DNA from: Paenibacillus sp. JDR-2 | Lineage (GTDB): Bacteria; Bacillota; Bacilli; Paenibacillales; Paenibacillaceae | Length of the DNA stretch: 64,000 nucleotides | Assembly (NCBI RefSeq): GCF_000023585.1 | Contig: NC_012914.1 | Span: 3,378,001 to 3,442,000 of the forward strand | Direction: 5' to 3' | Shown: piece after piece, positions 1 through 8,354 of the stretch | Layout: every line of letters starts with the position of its first letter | Position numbering within the stretch: the first letter of the stretch is position 1 | The notes under the pieces: generated by a model | Database searches by the model: none | The model's input: the letters and a program-made list of their open reading frames with translations, nothing else | What the model was told of the DNA's origin: nothing | Made by a program: the position numbers and the translations under genes

Positions 1-2
1 AC

Positions 3-80
3 CGCGTCCTTACCGAGAAGGTGTTCCCGCGTCAGGCGGACGTGAGAACGGTGGATGACTGGATTGAAACCTTAGCTTAG
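3..80 (+). CDS. C-terminal end of an unidentified protein
   Basis: An open frame enters from the left edge and stops at TAG 78-80, giving the last 25 residues of a protein that begins outside the window. The tail is hydrophilic and ends in a likely helix (VDDWIETLA). Too little is left to name a family. It lies 47 bases before the efflux gene and on the same strand, so the two may be co-transcribed; no terminator is visible between them. Confidence 0.5.
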   Translation, partial: RVLTEKVFPRQADVRTVDDWIETLA

Positions 81-127
81 AGCATCCAAAGCATCCAGAA
101 GCAACAGAATGAAGGAGGATGACAGGT

Positions 128-1333
128 ATGCCGATATGGAAAAGAAACCTGTTCGTCTGTTGGTTTGGCGTATTCGTCGCAAGCATCGGCATGAGCCAGA
201 TCGCCCCGGTATTGCCTTTGTACATTAATCATCTGGGCGTCTCCGATACCCGAATGGTAGAGCAGTATTCCGGTTTAGCGTTTGGGATTACCTTTATACT
301 GTCGGCTGTGTTTTCTCCGATATGGGGAATCGCGGCGGACAAATACGGGCGGAAGCCGATGCTGCTCCGGGCCAGTCTGGGCATGGCAATCGTCATTTTC
401 AGCATGGGCTTCGCCCAGAATGTATATGAGCTGATTGGCCTTCGCCTGTTGCAGGGGATCATTACGGGATACGCCTCCGCTTGCACGGCGCTTATCGCAA
501 CGCAGACCGAGAAAGCCCACGCCGGTTGGGCGCTCGGAACCTTGTCTACGGCGGGAATTGCGGGTTCTTTGCTAGGTCCGTCGATCGGCGGTTTTATTGA
601 ATTGCATTTCGGTATGAGGAATGTGTTCTTTATTACCGGAGTGCTTTTACTGTTCGCTTTTATTACAACCTTGCTATTTGTGAAAGAGGATTTCACCCGC
701 GTAGATAAAAAGGCGCAGAAAATGAAGGAAGTCTGGAGCAGTATCCCCGAGAAGAACCTGACAATCACTTTGTTTGTGACGTATTTTGCCTTAACCCTTG
801 CTATGTATTCCATTGAGCCTGTCTTGACGGTGTATGTCACAAGCTTAACGAGCAGTACCGAGCATGTTGCCTTGCTTGCGGGGTTTATATTCTCCTCCTC
901 CGGACTGGCTAACATGATCGCCGCGCCAAGGCTCGGCAGACTATCGGATCAGATTGGCGCACATAAGGTGATGCTTATCGCTTTGATTGTTGCGGGGCTG
1001 TTGTTTATTCCTCAGGCATTGGTTCATCAGCCTTGGGAGCTTATGGTGCTTCGATTCTTGCTTGGGTTGGCGGCAGGGGGGCTTAATCCGTCTGTTAATA
1101 TTCTGATTAAAAAAATTACGCCGGATGCTCTCACGGGAAGAGTGTTTGGTTTTACGATGTCGGCGGGTTACCTCGGCATCTTTATCGGTTCGATTTTTGG
1201 CGGGCAAATATCGGCTTGGTTCGGCATACGGGCGGTCTTTTTAACAACGGGAGCTATCCTTCTGCTGAACGCTTTGTGGGTCTACACGAAAGCGTATAAG
1301 AAGCTTAATCTCAAAGCGGCTGAAAGCCGTTAA
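128..1333 (+). CDS. MFS drug-efflux transporter (MdtG/YttB-like)
   Basis: A 401-residue polytopic membrane protein with about twelve hydrophobic segments, the usual size for a major facilitator superfamily antiporter. The loop after helix 2 reads WGIAADKYGRKPML, matching the family signature GxxxDrxGrrp, and a second half-repeat (LGRLSDQIG) lies near residue 280. Families like this export small hydrophobic drugs by proton antiport; the substrate cannot be read from sequence. The start at 128 is preferred over the in-frame ATG at 119 because AAGGAGG (112-118) touches the first ATG but sits 9 bases before the second. A short hairpin overlaps the stop codon. Family call is firm, substrate unknown. 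Confidence 0.88.
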   Translation: MPIWKRNLFVCWFGVFVASIGMSQIAPVLPLYINHLGVSDTRMVEQYSGLAFGITFILSAVFSPIWGIAADKYGRKPMLLRASLGMAIVIFSMGFAQNVYELIGLRLLQGIITGYASACTALIATQTEKAHAGWALGTLSTAGIAGSLLGPSIGGFIELHFGMRNVFFITGVLLLFAFITTLLFVKEDFTRVDKKAQKMKEVWSSIPEKNLTITLFVTYFALTLAMYSIEPVLTVYVTSLTSSTEHVALLAGFIFSSSGLANMIAAPRLGRLSDQIGAHKVMLIALIVAGLLFIPQALVHQPWELMVLRFLLGLAAGGLNPSVNILIKKITPDALTGRVFGFTMSAGYLGIFIGSIFGGQISAWFGIRAVFLTTGAILLLNALWVYTKAYKKLNLKAAESR

Positions 1334-1341
1334 TTTTTTTG
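1316..1341 (+). terminator. Weak intrinsic terminator overlapping MFS stop codon
   Basis: CGGCT-GAA-AGCCG followed, after TTAA, by a run of seven T. The stem is only five pairs and uses the last codons of the transporter, so termination may be partial. Confidence 0.45.
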
Positions 1342-1394
1342 CGAAAATGGGTTTACCTTGGATTCGTTTTTTGTTATTATAACTGCAATATGAA

Positions 1395-1684
1395 ATGCAA
1401 CGACGAGACGAGTAGGTAAATCAATTCTTATCCAGAGAGCTCCGGTACGCTGAAAAGGAGTAAAGAGTTGTTTATTGAAGAAAGACTCTGAGCAGCGCAT
1501 CGGAACCGGTCTGGCCGGGGATGGTGTGACAGGAGCTCCTGTTATAGAGCTAGAGTATAAGCATTCGATTGCAATGCCGTACTTGAAGAGGCTGATATGG
1601 CGACATATCCGCGAATTTAGGGTGGTACCACGGGTATTCAAATCTCGTCCCTGAGACTACGGTCTTGGGGGTGGGATTTTTTTG
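1395..1684 (+). ncRNA. T-box riboswitch leader of asd
   Basis: The stretch between the transporter and asd is a T-box leader. It contains the T-box core AGGGTGGTACCACG (1619-1632), a GACGAGACGAGTA K-turn/loop-E segment at the base of stem I (about 1402-1414), the AGAGAG element (1434-1439), and stem I arms CAATTCTT / AAGAGTTG. The core is followed by a terminator hairpin ending in seven T. T-box leaders sense uncharged tRNA and antiterminate, so asd should rise when one aspartate-family amino acid runs short. I could not fix the specifier codon with confidence; GAC just before TCTGAGC (about 1483-1485) is one candidate. Confidence 0.9.
1641..1684 (+). terminator. T-box-controlled terminator
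   Basis: Inverted repeat AATCTCGTCCC / GGGTGGGATT with an inner GAGAC-GTCTT pairing, followed by a run of T. The 5' arm begins just after the T-box core, so formation competes with the antiterminator. Confidence 0.85.
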
Positions 1685-1773
1685 TTTTCGCAGCAAGCAA
1701 AGGGATTTATACCGCATACATGTAAGGTATAAGGACGGCATACAAAATCAGACTGAGAGGATTTGAAGTACAA

Positions 1774-2859
1774 ATGACACAAAAACTTAAAGTTGGTATC
1801 GTTGGTGGAACAGGCATGGTTGGCCAGCGCTTCGTACAATTGCTGGATCAGCATCCTTGGTTTGAAGTAACGGCTATTGCCGCAAGCGCAGGCTCGGCAG
1901 GCAAAACGTATGTTGAATCTGTTCAGAACAGATGGAAGCTTGACACTCCAATCCCTGAAGCGGTTAAAAATATCGTGGTGCAGGACGCTTCGAAGGTCGA
2001 AGAGGTTGCTGCGGGCGTTGATTTTGTATTCTGTGCGGTAGATATGCCGAAGAAAGAAATTCAGGCACTGGAAGAGGCATATGCGAAAACGGGTACGCCG
2101 GTCGTGTCCAACAACTCGGCGCATCGCTGGACGGCGGACGTTCCTATGGTTATTCCCGAGATTAACCCTGAGCATCTTGAAGTCATTGAGGCTCAAAGAA
2201 AACGCCTGGGTACAACAACCGGCTTCATCGCGGTAAAACCGAACTGCTCGATTCAAAGCTATGTTCCGGCGCTTAACGCTTTGCGCGAATTTAAACCTAC
2301 TACGGTTGTAGCTTCGACGTATCAAGCGATCTCCGGCGCCGGCAAGAACTTTACCGACTGGCCGGATATGCTGGACAACGTCATTCCTTACATCGGCGGC
2401 GAAGAAGAGAAGAGCGAGCAGGAGCCGCTCCGCATCTGGGGCAGCGTCGAGAACGGCGAAGTCGTGAAAGCAAGCTCTCCGCAGATCACGACGCAATGTA
2501 TCCGCGTTCCGGTAACGGACGGTCACCTTGCAACCGTGTTCGTGAATTTCGAGAACAAACCTTCGAAGGAAGAGATCCTTGCGCGCTGGTCCGAGTACAA
2601 AGGCCGTCCGCAAGAGCTGGGTCTGCCAAGCGCGCCTAAGCAATTCATTACTTATTTCGAAGAAGAGAACAGACCGCAAACCAAGCTCGACCGCGACATC
2701 GAAAAAGGCATGGGCGTATCGGCCGGCCGTCTGCGCGAAGATTCCCTGTACGATTTCAAATTCGTGGGCCTCTCGCATAACACGCTCCGCGGTGCAGCCG
2801 GCGGTGCCGTATTGATCGCTGAACTGCTCAAGGCAGAAGGTTATATCCAACCGAAATAA
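1774..2859 (+). CDS. asd: Aspartate-semialdehyde dehydrogenase
   Basis: A 361-residue cytosolic enzyme that reduces aspartyl phosphate to aspartate semialdehyde with NADPH, the branch step to lysine/diaminopimelate, threonine and methionine. The N-terminal dinucleotide motif GIVGGTGMVG is at residues 8-17, and the catalytic cysteine is Cys158 in KPNCSIQ. Length and the N-terminal pattern match the archaeal/fungal-type subfamily rather than the shorter enzyme of Bacillus subtilis and enterics. A conserved SHNTLRGAAGG segment lies near the C-terminus. It is a single-gene unit controlled by the upstream T-box and closed by a strong terminator. No dapA or lysC is adjacent. The assignment is secure. 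Confidence 0.96.
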   Translation: MTQKLKVGIVGGTGMVGQRFVQLLDQHPWFEVTAIAASAGSAGKTYVESVQNRWKLDTPIPEAVKNIVVQDASKVEEVAAGVDFVFCAVDMPKKEIQALEEAYAKTGTPVVSNNSAHRWTADVPMVIPEINPEHLEVIEAQRKRLGTTTGFIAVKPNCSIQSYVPALNALREFKPTTVVASTYQAISGAGKNFTDWPDMLDNVIPYIGGEEEKSEQEPLRIWGSVENGEVVKASSPQITTQCIRVPVTDGHLATVFVNFENKPSKEEILARWSEYKGRPQELGLPSAPKQFITYFEEENRPQTKLDRDIEKGMGVSAGRLREDSLYDFKFVGLSHNTLRGAAGGAVLIAELLKAEGYIQPK

Positions 2860-2865
2860 TTGAGG

Positions 2866-2918
2866 CAAAAAACAGCAAGCTCCCCCAGAATAGCGGGTAA
2901 GGAGCTTGCTGTTTTGCT
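2866..2918 (+). terminator. Strong intrinsic terminator after asd
   Basis: Long inverted repeat AAAACAGCAAGCTCC / GGAGCTTGCTGTTTT (arms near 2868-2883 and 2901-2915) followed by T-rich sequence. Confidence 0.88.
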
Positions 2919-2944
2919 TTCTTAAAGAAGGAGGAGAACAACAA

Positions 2945-3898
2945 ATGAAATGCGCCGTATTGGATGATTACCAGAACGTAGCTTTGAGCATGGCTGATTG
3001 GTCGTCAGTTAAGGACCGTGTTGAGATTAAAGTATGCAATCATCATTTCGAGGATCAGGCTGAGCTTGTCGCCGCCTTACTGGATTGCGATATTGTTGTC
3101 GTCATGCGGGAACGAACGCCATTCCGCAAGGAGCTGCTGCAGCGCCTGCCTAACCTGAAGCTTCTTGTAACAACCGGTATGCGTAACGCTTCAATTGATC
3201 TGGCAACAGCCGCGGAACAGGGGATTACGGTATGCGGCACTAAAGGCGGAGGCGAAGGAACCACCGAGTTGACTTGGGCGCTTATTCTCGGTCTCGCAAG
3301 AAAGCTGGTGCAGGAAAATGCAGCGGTCAGAAACGGAGGCTGGCAAAGCACGATCGGAGTCGATCTTCACGGCAAGAGGCTTGGATTGTTGGGGCTTGGC
3401 CATATCGGAACCAACGTGGCAAGGATCGGACAAGCCTTTGGCATGGAGGTGATGGCGTGGAGCCGGAACCTGACCGCCGAGAAAGCTGCGGCAGCCGGAG
3501 TAACGCTGGCAGCTTCCAAGGAAGAGCTGCTGGAGAGCAGCGATATCGTATCGATACACTTGGTGTTAGGTGATCGTACCCGAGGCTTGATTGGCGCGAG
3601 AGAGCTAAATCGGATGCGGCCGACAGCTTTTCTCATCAACACTTCTCGTGGCCCTATTGTTGATCGTGATGCCTTGCTGGAAGCCCTTCGAAGCGGCAAA
3701 ATCGCCGGAGCCGGCATTGACGTCTTTGAGCAGGAGCCGCTGCCTCAAGACGATCCAATCCGCTCGCTGCCGAACGTCCTTGCAACTCCGCATATCGGTT
3801 ATGTAACGGAAGCGGCGTACCGCGGTTTCTTCAAAGGCATCGTAGAAGATATCGAAGCGTATTTGGCTGGTTCGCCGGTAAATGTTCTTGGTAAATGA
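2945..3898 (+). CDS. D-2-hydroxyacid dehydrogenase (NAD-dependent)
   Basis: A 317-residue member of the D-isomer-specific 2-hydroxyacid dehydrogenase family, which interconverts 2-keto and D-2-hydroxy acids in the cytosol. The nucleotide-binding motif GLLGLGHIG lies near residues 144-152. The catalytic set is present: Arg235 (NTSRGPIVD), Glu264 (VFEQEPLP) and His283 (ATPHIG). The start at 2945 is set by AAGGAGGAG 14-8 bases upstream; an upstream in-frame start would lie inside the asd terminator. The true substrate is not visible: related paralogues act on phosphoglycerate, glyoxylate or hydroxypyruvate. It is monocistronic, with terminators on both sides. Confidence 0.9.
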   Translation: MKCAVLDDYQNVALSMADWSSVKDRVEIKVCNHHFEDQAELVAALLDCDIVVVMRERTPFRKELLQRLPNLKLLVTTGMRNASIDLATAAEQGITVCGTKGGGEGTTELTWALILGLARKLVQENAAVRNGGWQSTIGVDLHGKRLGLLGLGHIGTNVARIGQAFGMEVMAWSRNLTAEKAAAAGVTLAASKEELLESSDIVSIHLVLGDRTRGLIGARELNRMRPTAFLINTSRGPIVDRDALLEALRSGKIAGAGIDVFEQEPLPQDDPIRSLPNVLATPHIGYVTEAAYRGFFKGIVEDIEAYLAGSPVNVLGK

Positions 3899-3950
3899 AA
3901 TAAAGCCGCTTCTTCCGATGGGAAGGAGCGGCTTTATTCGTTTTTATTGT
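3899..3950. terminator. Bidirectional terminator
   Basis: Inverted repeat AATAAAGCCGCTTCTT / AAGGAGCGGCTTTATT with T-rich flank to the right and A-rich flank to the left. It can end both the dehydrogenase gene and the opposing DUF4097 operon. Confidence 0.85.
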
Positions 3951-4750
3951 TTTTTTACCGTGATGCTGCCATTGTCGGCAGTGAGCTTCACTTGTATGTT
4001 ACCGTCCCCGACAACGGTATTGCCCTTATACTTATCGAAGAGATTCACTCTTCCGTTATCGACATGGGTATAAAAGGTGACGCCTGCGGGTTCTGTTTCC
4101 GTTTGAATGAGAATTCTTCCATTGTTGGTATTAAGCGTAATGTTCTGGCTTATTTCTTTGGTTAACACCGTAATGGACCCATTGCTCGTTTTTCCGTCCA
4201 AGATTCCCGTGACATGATCTAACGTGATTTTCCCGTTGTCGGCCCGCACCTTTACCGTCTGGGAAGTGGTGTCGCTGAATTCAATCCTGCCATTGTCCGT
4301 AGATGCCTGAATCGAAGCGGCATTGAGCTGCTTAGCCAGAATATAGCCATTATTATTTGCGATCTTTAGTTCATTATATTGCTTTTGCGGCAAATAAATG
4401 GTTAACACTAAAGAGTCCTCGCGGAAATTGAAGTTAAACCATTTGTGCTGATTCGTATCCATTGTGATAGACAAGGTCGAGTCTTCTGATTTAATGTCCA
4501 ATTGCGGCTTTTCTTTAGACGTTGTGCTTCCTTCTAACTGGAGCTTTATATCTTGCTCGGATGAAGGCAATAACTCGATGCGGGTATTGTCCGAATGTAA
4601 GTCAACGGCCGTAATCTGCGAGCCGGTAATCGTTTTTTGCTCGGATACTTCAGTAACGGTATTTCCGTTAAAATAAGTGATTAGGCTTCCTGCAAGACCA
4701 ACAACTATAAGTACTGCCGCTATTGCAGCTAATTTTTTCTTAGTTGCCAT
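3944..4750 (-). CDS. DUF4097 family beta-helix protein with N-terminal anchor
   Basis: A 268-residue protein with one hydrophobic segment near residues 8-26 (AIAAVLIVVGLAGSLITYF) and then an extracytoplasmic domain of short repeated beta strands. Repeated phrases of the type DNGxI / NNGRI / SNGSITV (about residues 130-265) are typical of DUF4097/adhesin-like right-handed beta folds. Its biochemical role is not known. It is the last gene of a PadR-HAAS-DUF4097 operon and overlaps the HAAS gene by 11 bases, so it is probably translationally coupled. Families in this arrangement often respond to envelope stress, which is an inference here. Confidence 0.82.
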   Translation of the reverse strand: MATKKKLAAIAAVLIVVGLAGSLITYFNGNTVTEVSEQKTITGSQITAVDLHSDNTRIELLPSSEQDIKLQLEGSTTSKEKPQLDIKSEDSTLSITMDTNQHKWFNFNFREDSLVLTIYLPQKQYNELKIANNNGYILAKQLNAASIQASTDNGRIEFSDTTSQTVKVRADNGKITLDHVTGILDGKTSNGSITVLTKEISQNITLNTNNGRILIQTETEPAGVTFYTHVDNGRVNLFDKYKGNTVVGDGNIQVKLTADNGSITVKKQ

Positions 4751-5303
4751 GCTTCAGCCCTCCTTTAACAAGAGCTGCATTGTATTTCAAATAACCTATT
4801 GCAGCTTTTTTCACCAGCTTGGTAACATGCAGCATACCCATTCCGATTAGGATGCCTAATCCGCACATGAAGATCGAGAAGAAAAGATCAAATAGAATGA
4901 AGGCGGCAGGGTGAAAAACCGTATCAATAACAACGAGGAGAGGAGAAGCAAGCAAGGTCAGAGCTACTGCCCAACATGCGAGAATCACTCCGGCTACTCC
5001 AATTGCAGGACCAAGTACAATAACCAGATTGAAAAAGCTTAATCCAATGACGGCCCAAGTTGCTCGAATAATACTCCCTGCAGTTGAATTCACCGAAGCC
5101 CGTTTCAAGTGATATCCGGCAAGAAGCTCTCTTGCGATTAGAGCAGGGGAGCCGAGCGCAATCGCAATTTCCTCTTCCGATTTTCCTGCCTCCAGCCCGA
5201 ATATAAAATGCTCTTCATAATCATGCAGAATATCCGCGCGCTCTGCCGCCGGAATGACCTTTAACTCAGCCTCTAATTGCTGCAAGAAATTATTTTTCGT
5301 CAT
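4740..5303 (-). CDS. HAAS/DUF1700 domain membrane protein
   Basis: A 187-residue protein. The first 70 residues form the soluble HAAS (DUF1700) domain, with the signature FLxxLExxLKxIPxxERxDILxDYxEHF and a GSPxxIARELL segment. Three or four hydrophobic helices follow. HAAS proteins nearly always sit next to a PadR regulator, as here, and are thought to relay a membrane signal; no enzyme activity is known. It overlaps padR by 14 bases and the DUF4097 gene by 11. Confidence 0.85.
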   Translation of the reverse strand: MTKNNFLQQLEAELKVIPAAERADILHDYEEHFIFGLEAGKSEEEIAIALGSPALIARELLAGYHLKRASVNSTAGSIIRATWAVIGLSFFNLVIVLGPAIGVAGVILACWAVALTLLASPLLVVIDTVFHPAAFILFDLFFSIFMCGLGILIGMGMLHVTKLVKKAAIGYLKYNAALVKGGLKHGN

Positions 5304-5619
5304 AGTTCACACCTTCCTTAATCAAATGATTGACACCATTGGCAAACTCCGTCCACTCCGAGATAAGCTCATAGAGATAGGTTCTTCCTTTATCGGTAAG
5401 CCTGTAGTATTTTCTCGACGGTCCTTCAGTAGATTCCTGGAGATAGGTTGTGAAGTATTCCTCGCTTGTCAATCGCCGAAGAATCGGATAAATGGAGCCT
5501 TCCGAGATTTCGATCTGACTGGATATTTTCTGAACCAACTCGTATCCATAGCGGTCTTGCTTATCGAGCATGACAAGAACGCATAGTTCCAATACGCCTT
5601 TTTTAAATTGAACATTCAA
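5290..5619 (-). CDS. PadR-family transcriptional regulator
   Basis: A 109-residue PadR protein: winged-helix DNA-binding domain (VQFKKGVLELCVLVML, then YGYELVQKIS, SEGSIYPILRRL), with the typical wing GPSRKYYRLTDKGR and a short C-terminal helix for dimerisation. The sequence matches the small PadR-s2 class that partners HAAS proteins. It is the first gene of the reverse-strand operon, so it is probably autoregulated; dyads of TACT/AGTA half-sites lie just upstream. The same intergenic region also precedes the divergent flavoenzyme cassette. Confidence 0.92.
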   Translation of the reverse strand: MNVQFKKGVLELCVLVMLDKQDRYGYELVQKISSQIEISEGSIYPILRRLTSEEYFTTYLQESTEGPSRKYYRLTDKGRTYLYELISEWTEFANGVNHLIKEGVNYDEK

Positions 5620-5649
5620 AGGGGAAACACCTCGTTTTATTTATGGCTT

Positions 5650-5737
5650 AGTACTATATATTAAACAGTACCTGTTAATAAATATGGATGATGTCAATAC
5701 AATATACCATCCAGTATTGTTTATTGCAAGGTACTGA
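5650..5737. promoter_or_regulatory. Candidate PadR operator region between divergent units
   Basis: Four TACT/AGTA half-sites form two dyads: GTACT-N11-AGTAC (5651-5671) and CAGTA-N15-TACTG (5712-5736). A TTGACA hexamer on the reverse strand (5692-5697) lies between them. The placement suits autoregulation of padR and possible control of the rightward cassette. This is inference from symmetry only. Confidence 0.45.
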
Positions 5738-5841
5738 ATTAAAAATAGTCAGCGGATAATGATCGAAAGTCTGAATAATATTTCACCTATTGGAAGAAAA
5801 TTAGAAAACCTACTAAATCGGGTAGTAAGGAGAGAACGATT

Positions 5842-6615
5842 ATGGCGAATGACAAACCAAATCAGCCGCAGGACGAATCGCGCAGAAGGTTCCTTAAATA
5901 TTCCGGTACAGCCCTTGGCGGAGTAGTGCTAGGCGGGGTCATCGGAGGACTTGTAGGCTCGAATCTGAAACAGACGGAGAAGGAAGCAACTCCGGAACCC
6001 GGCAAGTCGGGAACAGCACCAGAGAATAAAGACTATAACCAGGCGTTAATGTTCTTCAACCAGGATCAGTTCCTCACGGCGGAAGCTGCTGCCGAGCGGC
6101 TGTTCCCGCAGGATGATCTAGGACCCGGCGCGAAAGAGCTGGGGGTAGCCTTCTATATCGACCATCAGATGGCAAGCGCCTATGGCACCAATGCCAGGGA
6201 CTACATGCAACCGCCTTATTATAAAGCGGAAGCTACGCAGGGCTACCAGCTGGTCTTTAAACGAAGAGAGCTTATTGCACTGGGGCTCGACGCAATGAAT
6301 CAGTACAGCAATACGAAACATCAGAAGCCATTTGTAGAAATTACGCCGGAAGAGCAGGATGCGGTGCTGACGGCCTTCGAAACGGATAAGACGGAAATCA
6401 AGGATATTCCCGCGTCCAACTTTTTCGCAATGTTCCTTAACCTGACGCTCGAGGGAGCTTACTCCGACCCGCTTTACGGAGGCAACCGAAATATGGCGGG
6501 CTGGAAAATGAGAAACTTCCCCGGCAACCAGATGAGCTATACCGATTACATCGAGAAAGAAGAGTTTGTAAAACTTGAACCATTAAGCTTGCATGATCAT
6601 CTTGAGCTTGGGTAG
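5842..6615 (+). CDS. Gluconate 2-dehydrogenase subunit 3-like protein, Tat signal
   Basis: A 257-residue small subunit of the gluconate-dehydrogenase type (GADH subunit 3 family). The N-terminus carries a textbook twin-arginine signal, SRRRFLK at residues 13-19, followed by a glycine-rich hydrophobic stretch (GTALGGVVLGGVIGGLVG), so it is exported folded. The mature part has family features such as LTAEAAAERLFPQDDLGPGA near residue 75 and YGGNRNMAGWKMRNFPG near residue 210. In known enzymes this subunit has no redox centre and carries the flavin subunit through the Tat pathway. The catalytic partner follows 17 bases downstream and lacks its own signal, fitting that role. Confidence 0.9.
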   Translation: MANDKPNQPQDESRRRFLKYSGTALGGVVLGGVIGGLVGSNLKQTEKEATPEPGKSGTAPENKDYNQALMFFNQDQFLTAEAAAERLFPQDDLGPGAKELGVAFYIDHQMASAYGTNARDYMQPPYYKAEATQGYQLVFKRRELIALGLDAMNQYSNTKHQKPFVEITPEEQDAVLTAFETDKTEIKDIPASNFFAMFLNLTLEGAYSDPLYGGNRNMAGWKMRNFPGNQMSYTDYIEKEEFVKLEPLSLHDHLELG

Positions 6616-6632
6616 AGAAGGGGTGAAGCAAA

Positions 6633-8354
6633 ATGGCAACTAAACTTCCAAAGGTTCCCGTCGTTATTGTCGGGATGGGCTGGGTTGGCGGCATTATCGC
6701 TTCCGAGCTGACGAAAGCCGGTATTTCCGTTGTAGGTCTGGAGCGGGGCAAAAGCCGGGATACACAGGATTATTACCATGTTCACGACGAACTCCGCTAC
6801 GCATCCCGTTATGAGCTGATGCAGGATTTGTCCAAAGAAACGGTCTCCTTCCGCAACTCAATGAAAATGAGAGCATTGCCGATGCGGACATACGGATCGT
6901 TCTTGCTGGGGGAAGGTTTGGGAGGCGCGGGGGTTCACTGGAACGGTCAATACTACCGCTTCCTGCCTTACGACTTTGAGATTTACAGCAAGACGGTTGA
7001 GCGTTACGGCAAGAAGAAGATTCCGGAGAACATGACGATTCGGGACTGGGGTATTACGTATGAGGAGCTTGAGCCGTACTTTGTGAAATACGAGCAGATG
7101 TCCGGCATTTCCGGCGAGACGGAATTGCCTCCGAATATCGGTAAAATGTCCAAGCCGTTTGCAACGGGTCCAATGAAAAAGTCTCCGGGCATGAAGTTGT
7201 TTGAGGACGCAGCCAAAAAGCTTGGCTACCATCCTTATGTCATTCCTTCGGCCAACTTGTCCGAACCTTATAAGAATCCAGACGGTGTAGAGAGAGCGCC
7301 TTGCCAATATTGCGGGTATTGCGAACGATTTGGCTGCGAATACGGCGCAAAAGCGGACCCGGTTGTTACCGTCCTTCCGGTCGCGAAGCAAACGGGCAAG
7401 CTTGATCTCCGCATGCATTCCAATGTGACCCAAATCATTCACGACGGCAAGAAAGCAACCGGTGTCACCTACGTACATACACCAACCGGAGAAGAGTACA
7501 CGCAGCCGGCCGACGTAGTTATTCTCGCAAGTTATCTGTTCTCGAATGTAAGGCTTCTTCTGCTTTCCAAGCTAGGCAAGCCTTACAATCCCGAGGCGGA
7601 TACCGGCGCGGTTGGCAGGAACTATGCTTATCAGGTGAACGGTGCCAGCACCAGCGCCTTCTACGAGGACCGTGAATTCAACCTGGCGATGGGAGCCGGC
7701 GCGCTCGGAAGCAGTATCGATGATTTTAACGGCGATAACTTTGATCATAGCGATCTGAAGTTTTTGCACGGCGCGAATATCCGGTTCACGCAGACGGGGC
7801 TTCGGCCGATTCAGTATCAGCCGGTTCCGGCCGGTACGCCGAAGTGGGGCGCCGAATTCAAGAAAGCGACGATCCATAACTCGAACCGTGTGCTATCGGT
7901 TGCTGGACAAGGCGCAAGCATGCCGAACCGTTATCATTATCTGGACCTTGATCCGGAGTACAAGGACGCATTTGGTTTGCCGCTTATCAGGATGACTTTC
8001 GATTTCGAAGATCAGGACCGCGAGCTCGTGAAGTTTATTGCCCAGAAGACAAAGGACATCGCGGACCAGATGGGTGGAACCAAGACGGAGATCCATGACT
8101 CCATCAAGCAGTATAATATCGTTCCTTATCAGTCTACCCATAACACGGGTGGTACGATTATGGGATCTGATCCCAAGACTTCCGTCGTTAACAACTATCT
8201 GCAAATGTGGGATGCGGAAAATGTTTTCATCTGCGGAGCTTCCAACTTCCCGCACAACAGTGGATACAATCCGACGGCCACCGTTGGCGCATTGGCTTAC
8301 CGGACGGCCGAGGGCGTTCAGAAATATATGAATAAAGGCGGTTCACTCGTGTGA
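6633..8354 (+). CDS. GMC-family flavoenzyme, gluconate 2-dehydrogenase-like large subunit
   Basis: A 573-residue GMC oxidoreductase. The FAD motif VGMGWVGGIIASEL is near residues 13-26. The C-terminal active-site region has the paired His and Asn of the family (STHNTGGTIMG, then PHNSGYNPTATVGALAYR). A cysteine cluster Cys224, Cys227, Cys230 and Cys235 (CQYCGYCERFGC) lies in an insertion; three-cysteine versions in FAD-dependent glucose dehydrogenases hold a 3Fe-4S cluster next to FAD. The natural substrate could be gluconate, another sugar acid, an aldose or a polyol. There is no signal peptide, so it probably travels with the Tat-bearing small subunit. No cytochrome c subunit is encoded nearby. 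Confidence 0.9.
   Translation: MATKLPKVPVVIVGMGWVGGIIASELTKAGISVVGLERGKSRDTQDYYHVHDELRYASRYELMQDLSKETVSFRNSMKMRALPMRTYGSFLLGEGLGGAGVHWNGQYYRFLPYDFEIYSKTVERYGKKKIPENMTIRDWGITYEELEPYFVKYEQMSGISGETELPPNIGKMSKPFATGPMKKSPGMKLFEDAAKKLGYHPYVIPSANLSEPYKNPDGVERAPCQYCGYCERFGCEYGAKADPVVTVLPVAKQTGKLDLRMHSNVTQIIHDGKKATGVTYVHTPTGEEYTQPADVVILASYLFSNVRLLLLSKLGKPYNPEADTGAVGRNYAYQVNGASTSAFYEDREFNLAMGAGALGSSIDDFNGDNFDHSDLKFLHGANIRFTQTGLRPIQYQPVPAGTPKWGAEFKKATIHNSNRVLSVAGQGASMPNRYHYLDLDPEYKDAFGLPLIRMTFDFEDQDRELVKFIAQKTKDIADQMGGTKTEIHDSIKQYNIVPYQSTHNTGGTIMGSDPKTSVVNNYLQMWDAENVFICGASNFPHNSGYNPTATVGALAYRTAEGVQKYMNKGGSLV

Noticed and set aside
84-99. Direct repeat AGCATCCAaAGCATCCA before the MFS gene
   Set aside because: Two 7-to-8-base copies are too short to call a repeat element or operator.
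229-915. 228-codon reverse open frame inside the MFS gene
   Set aside because: Antisense shadow of a well-defined transporter; low-complexity translation and no start signals.
1657-2868. 403-codon reverse-strand open frame across asd
   Set aside because: It is the complement of a clear asd gene; its translation is Arg/Cys-rich with no domain and it has no ribosome site. It is open because of the codon bias of asd.
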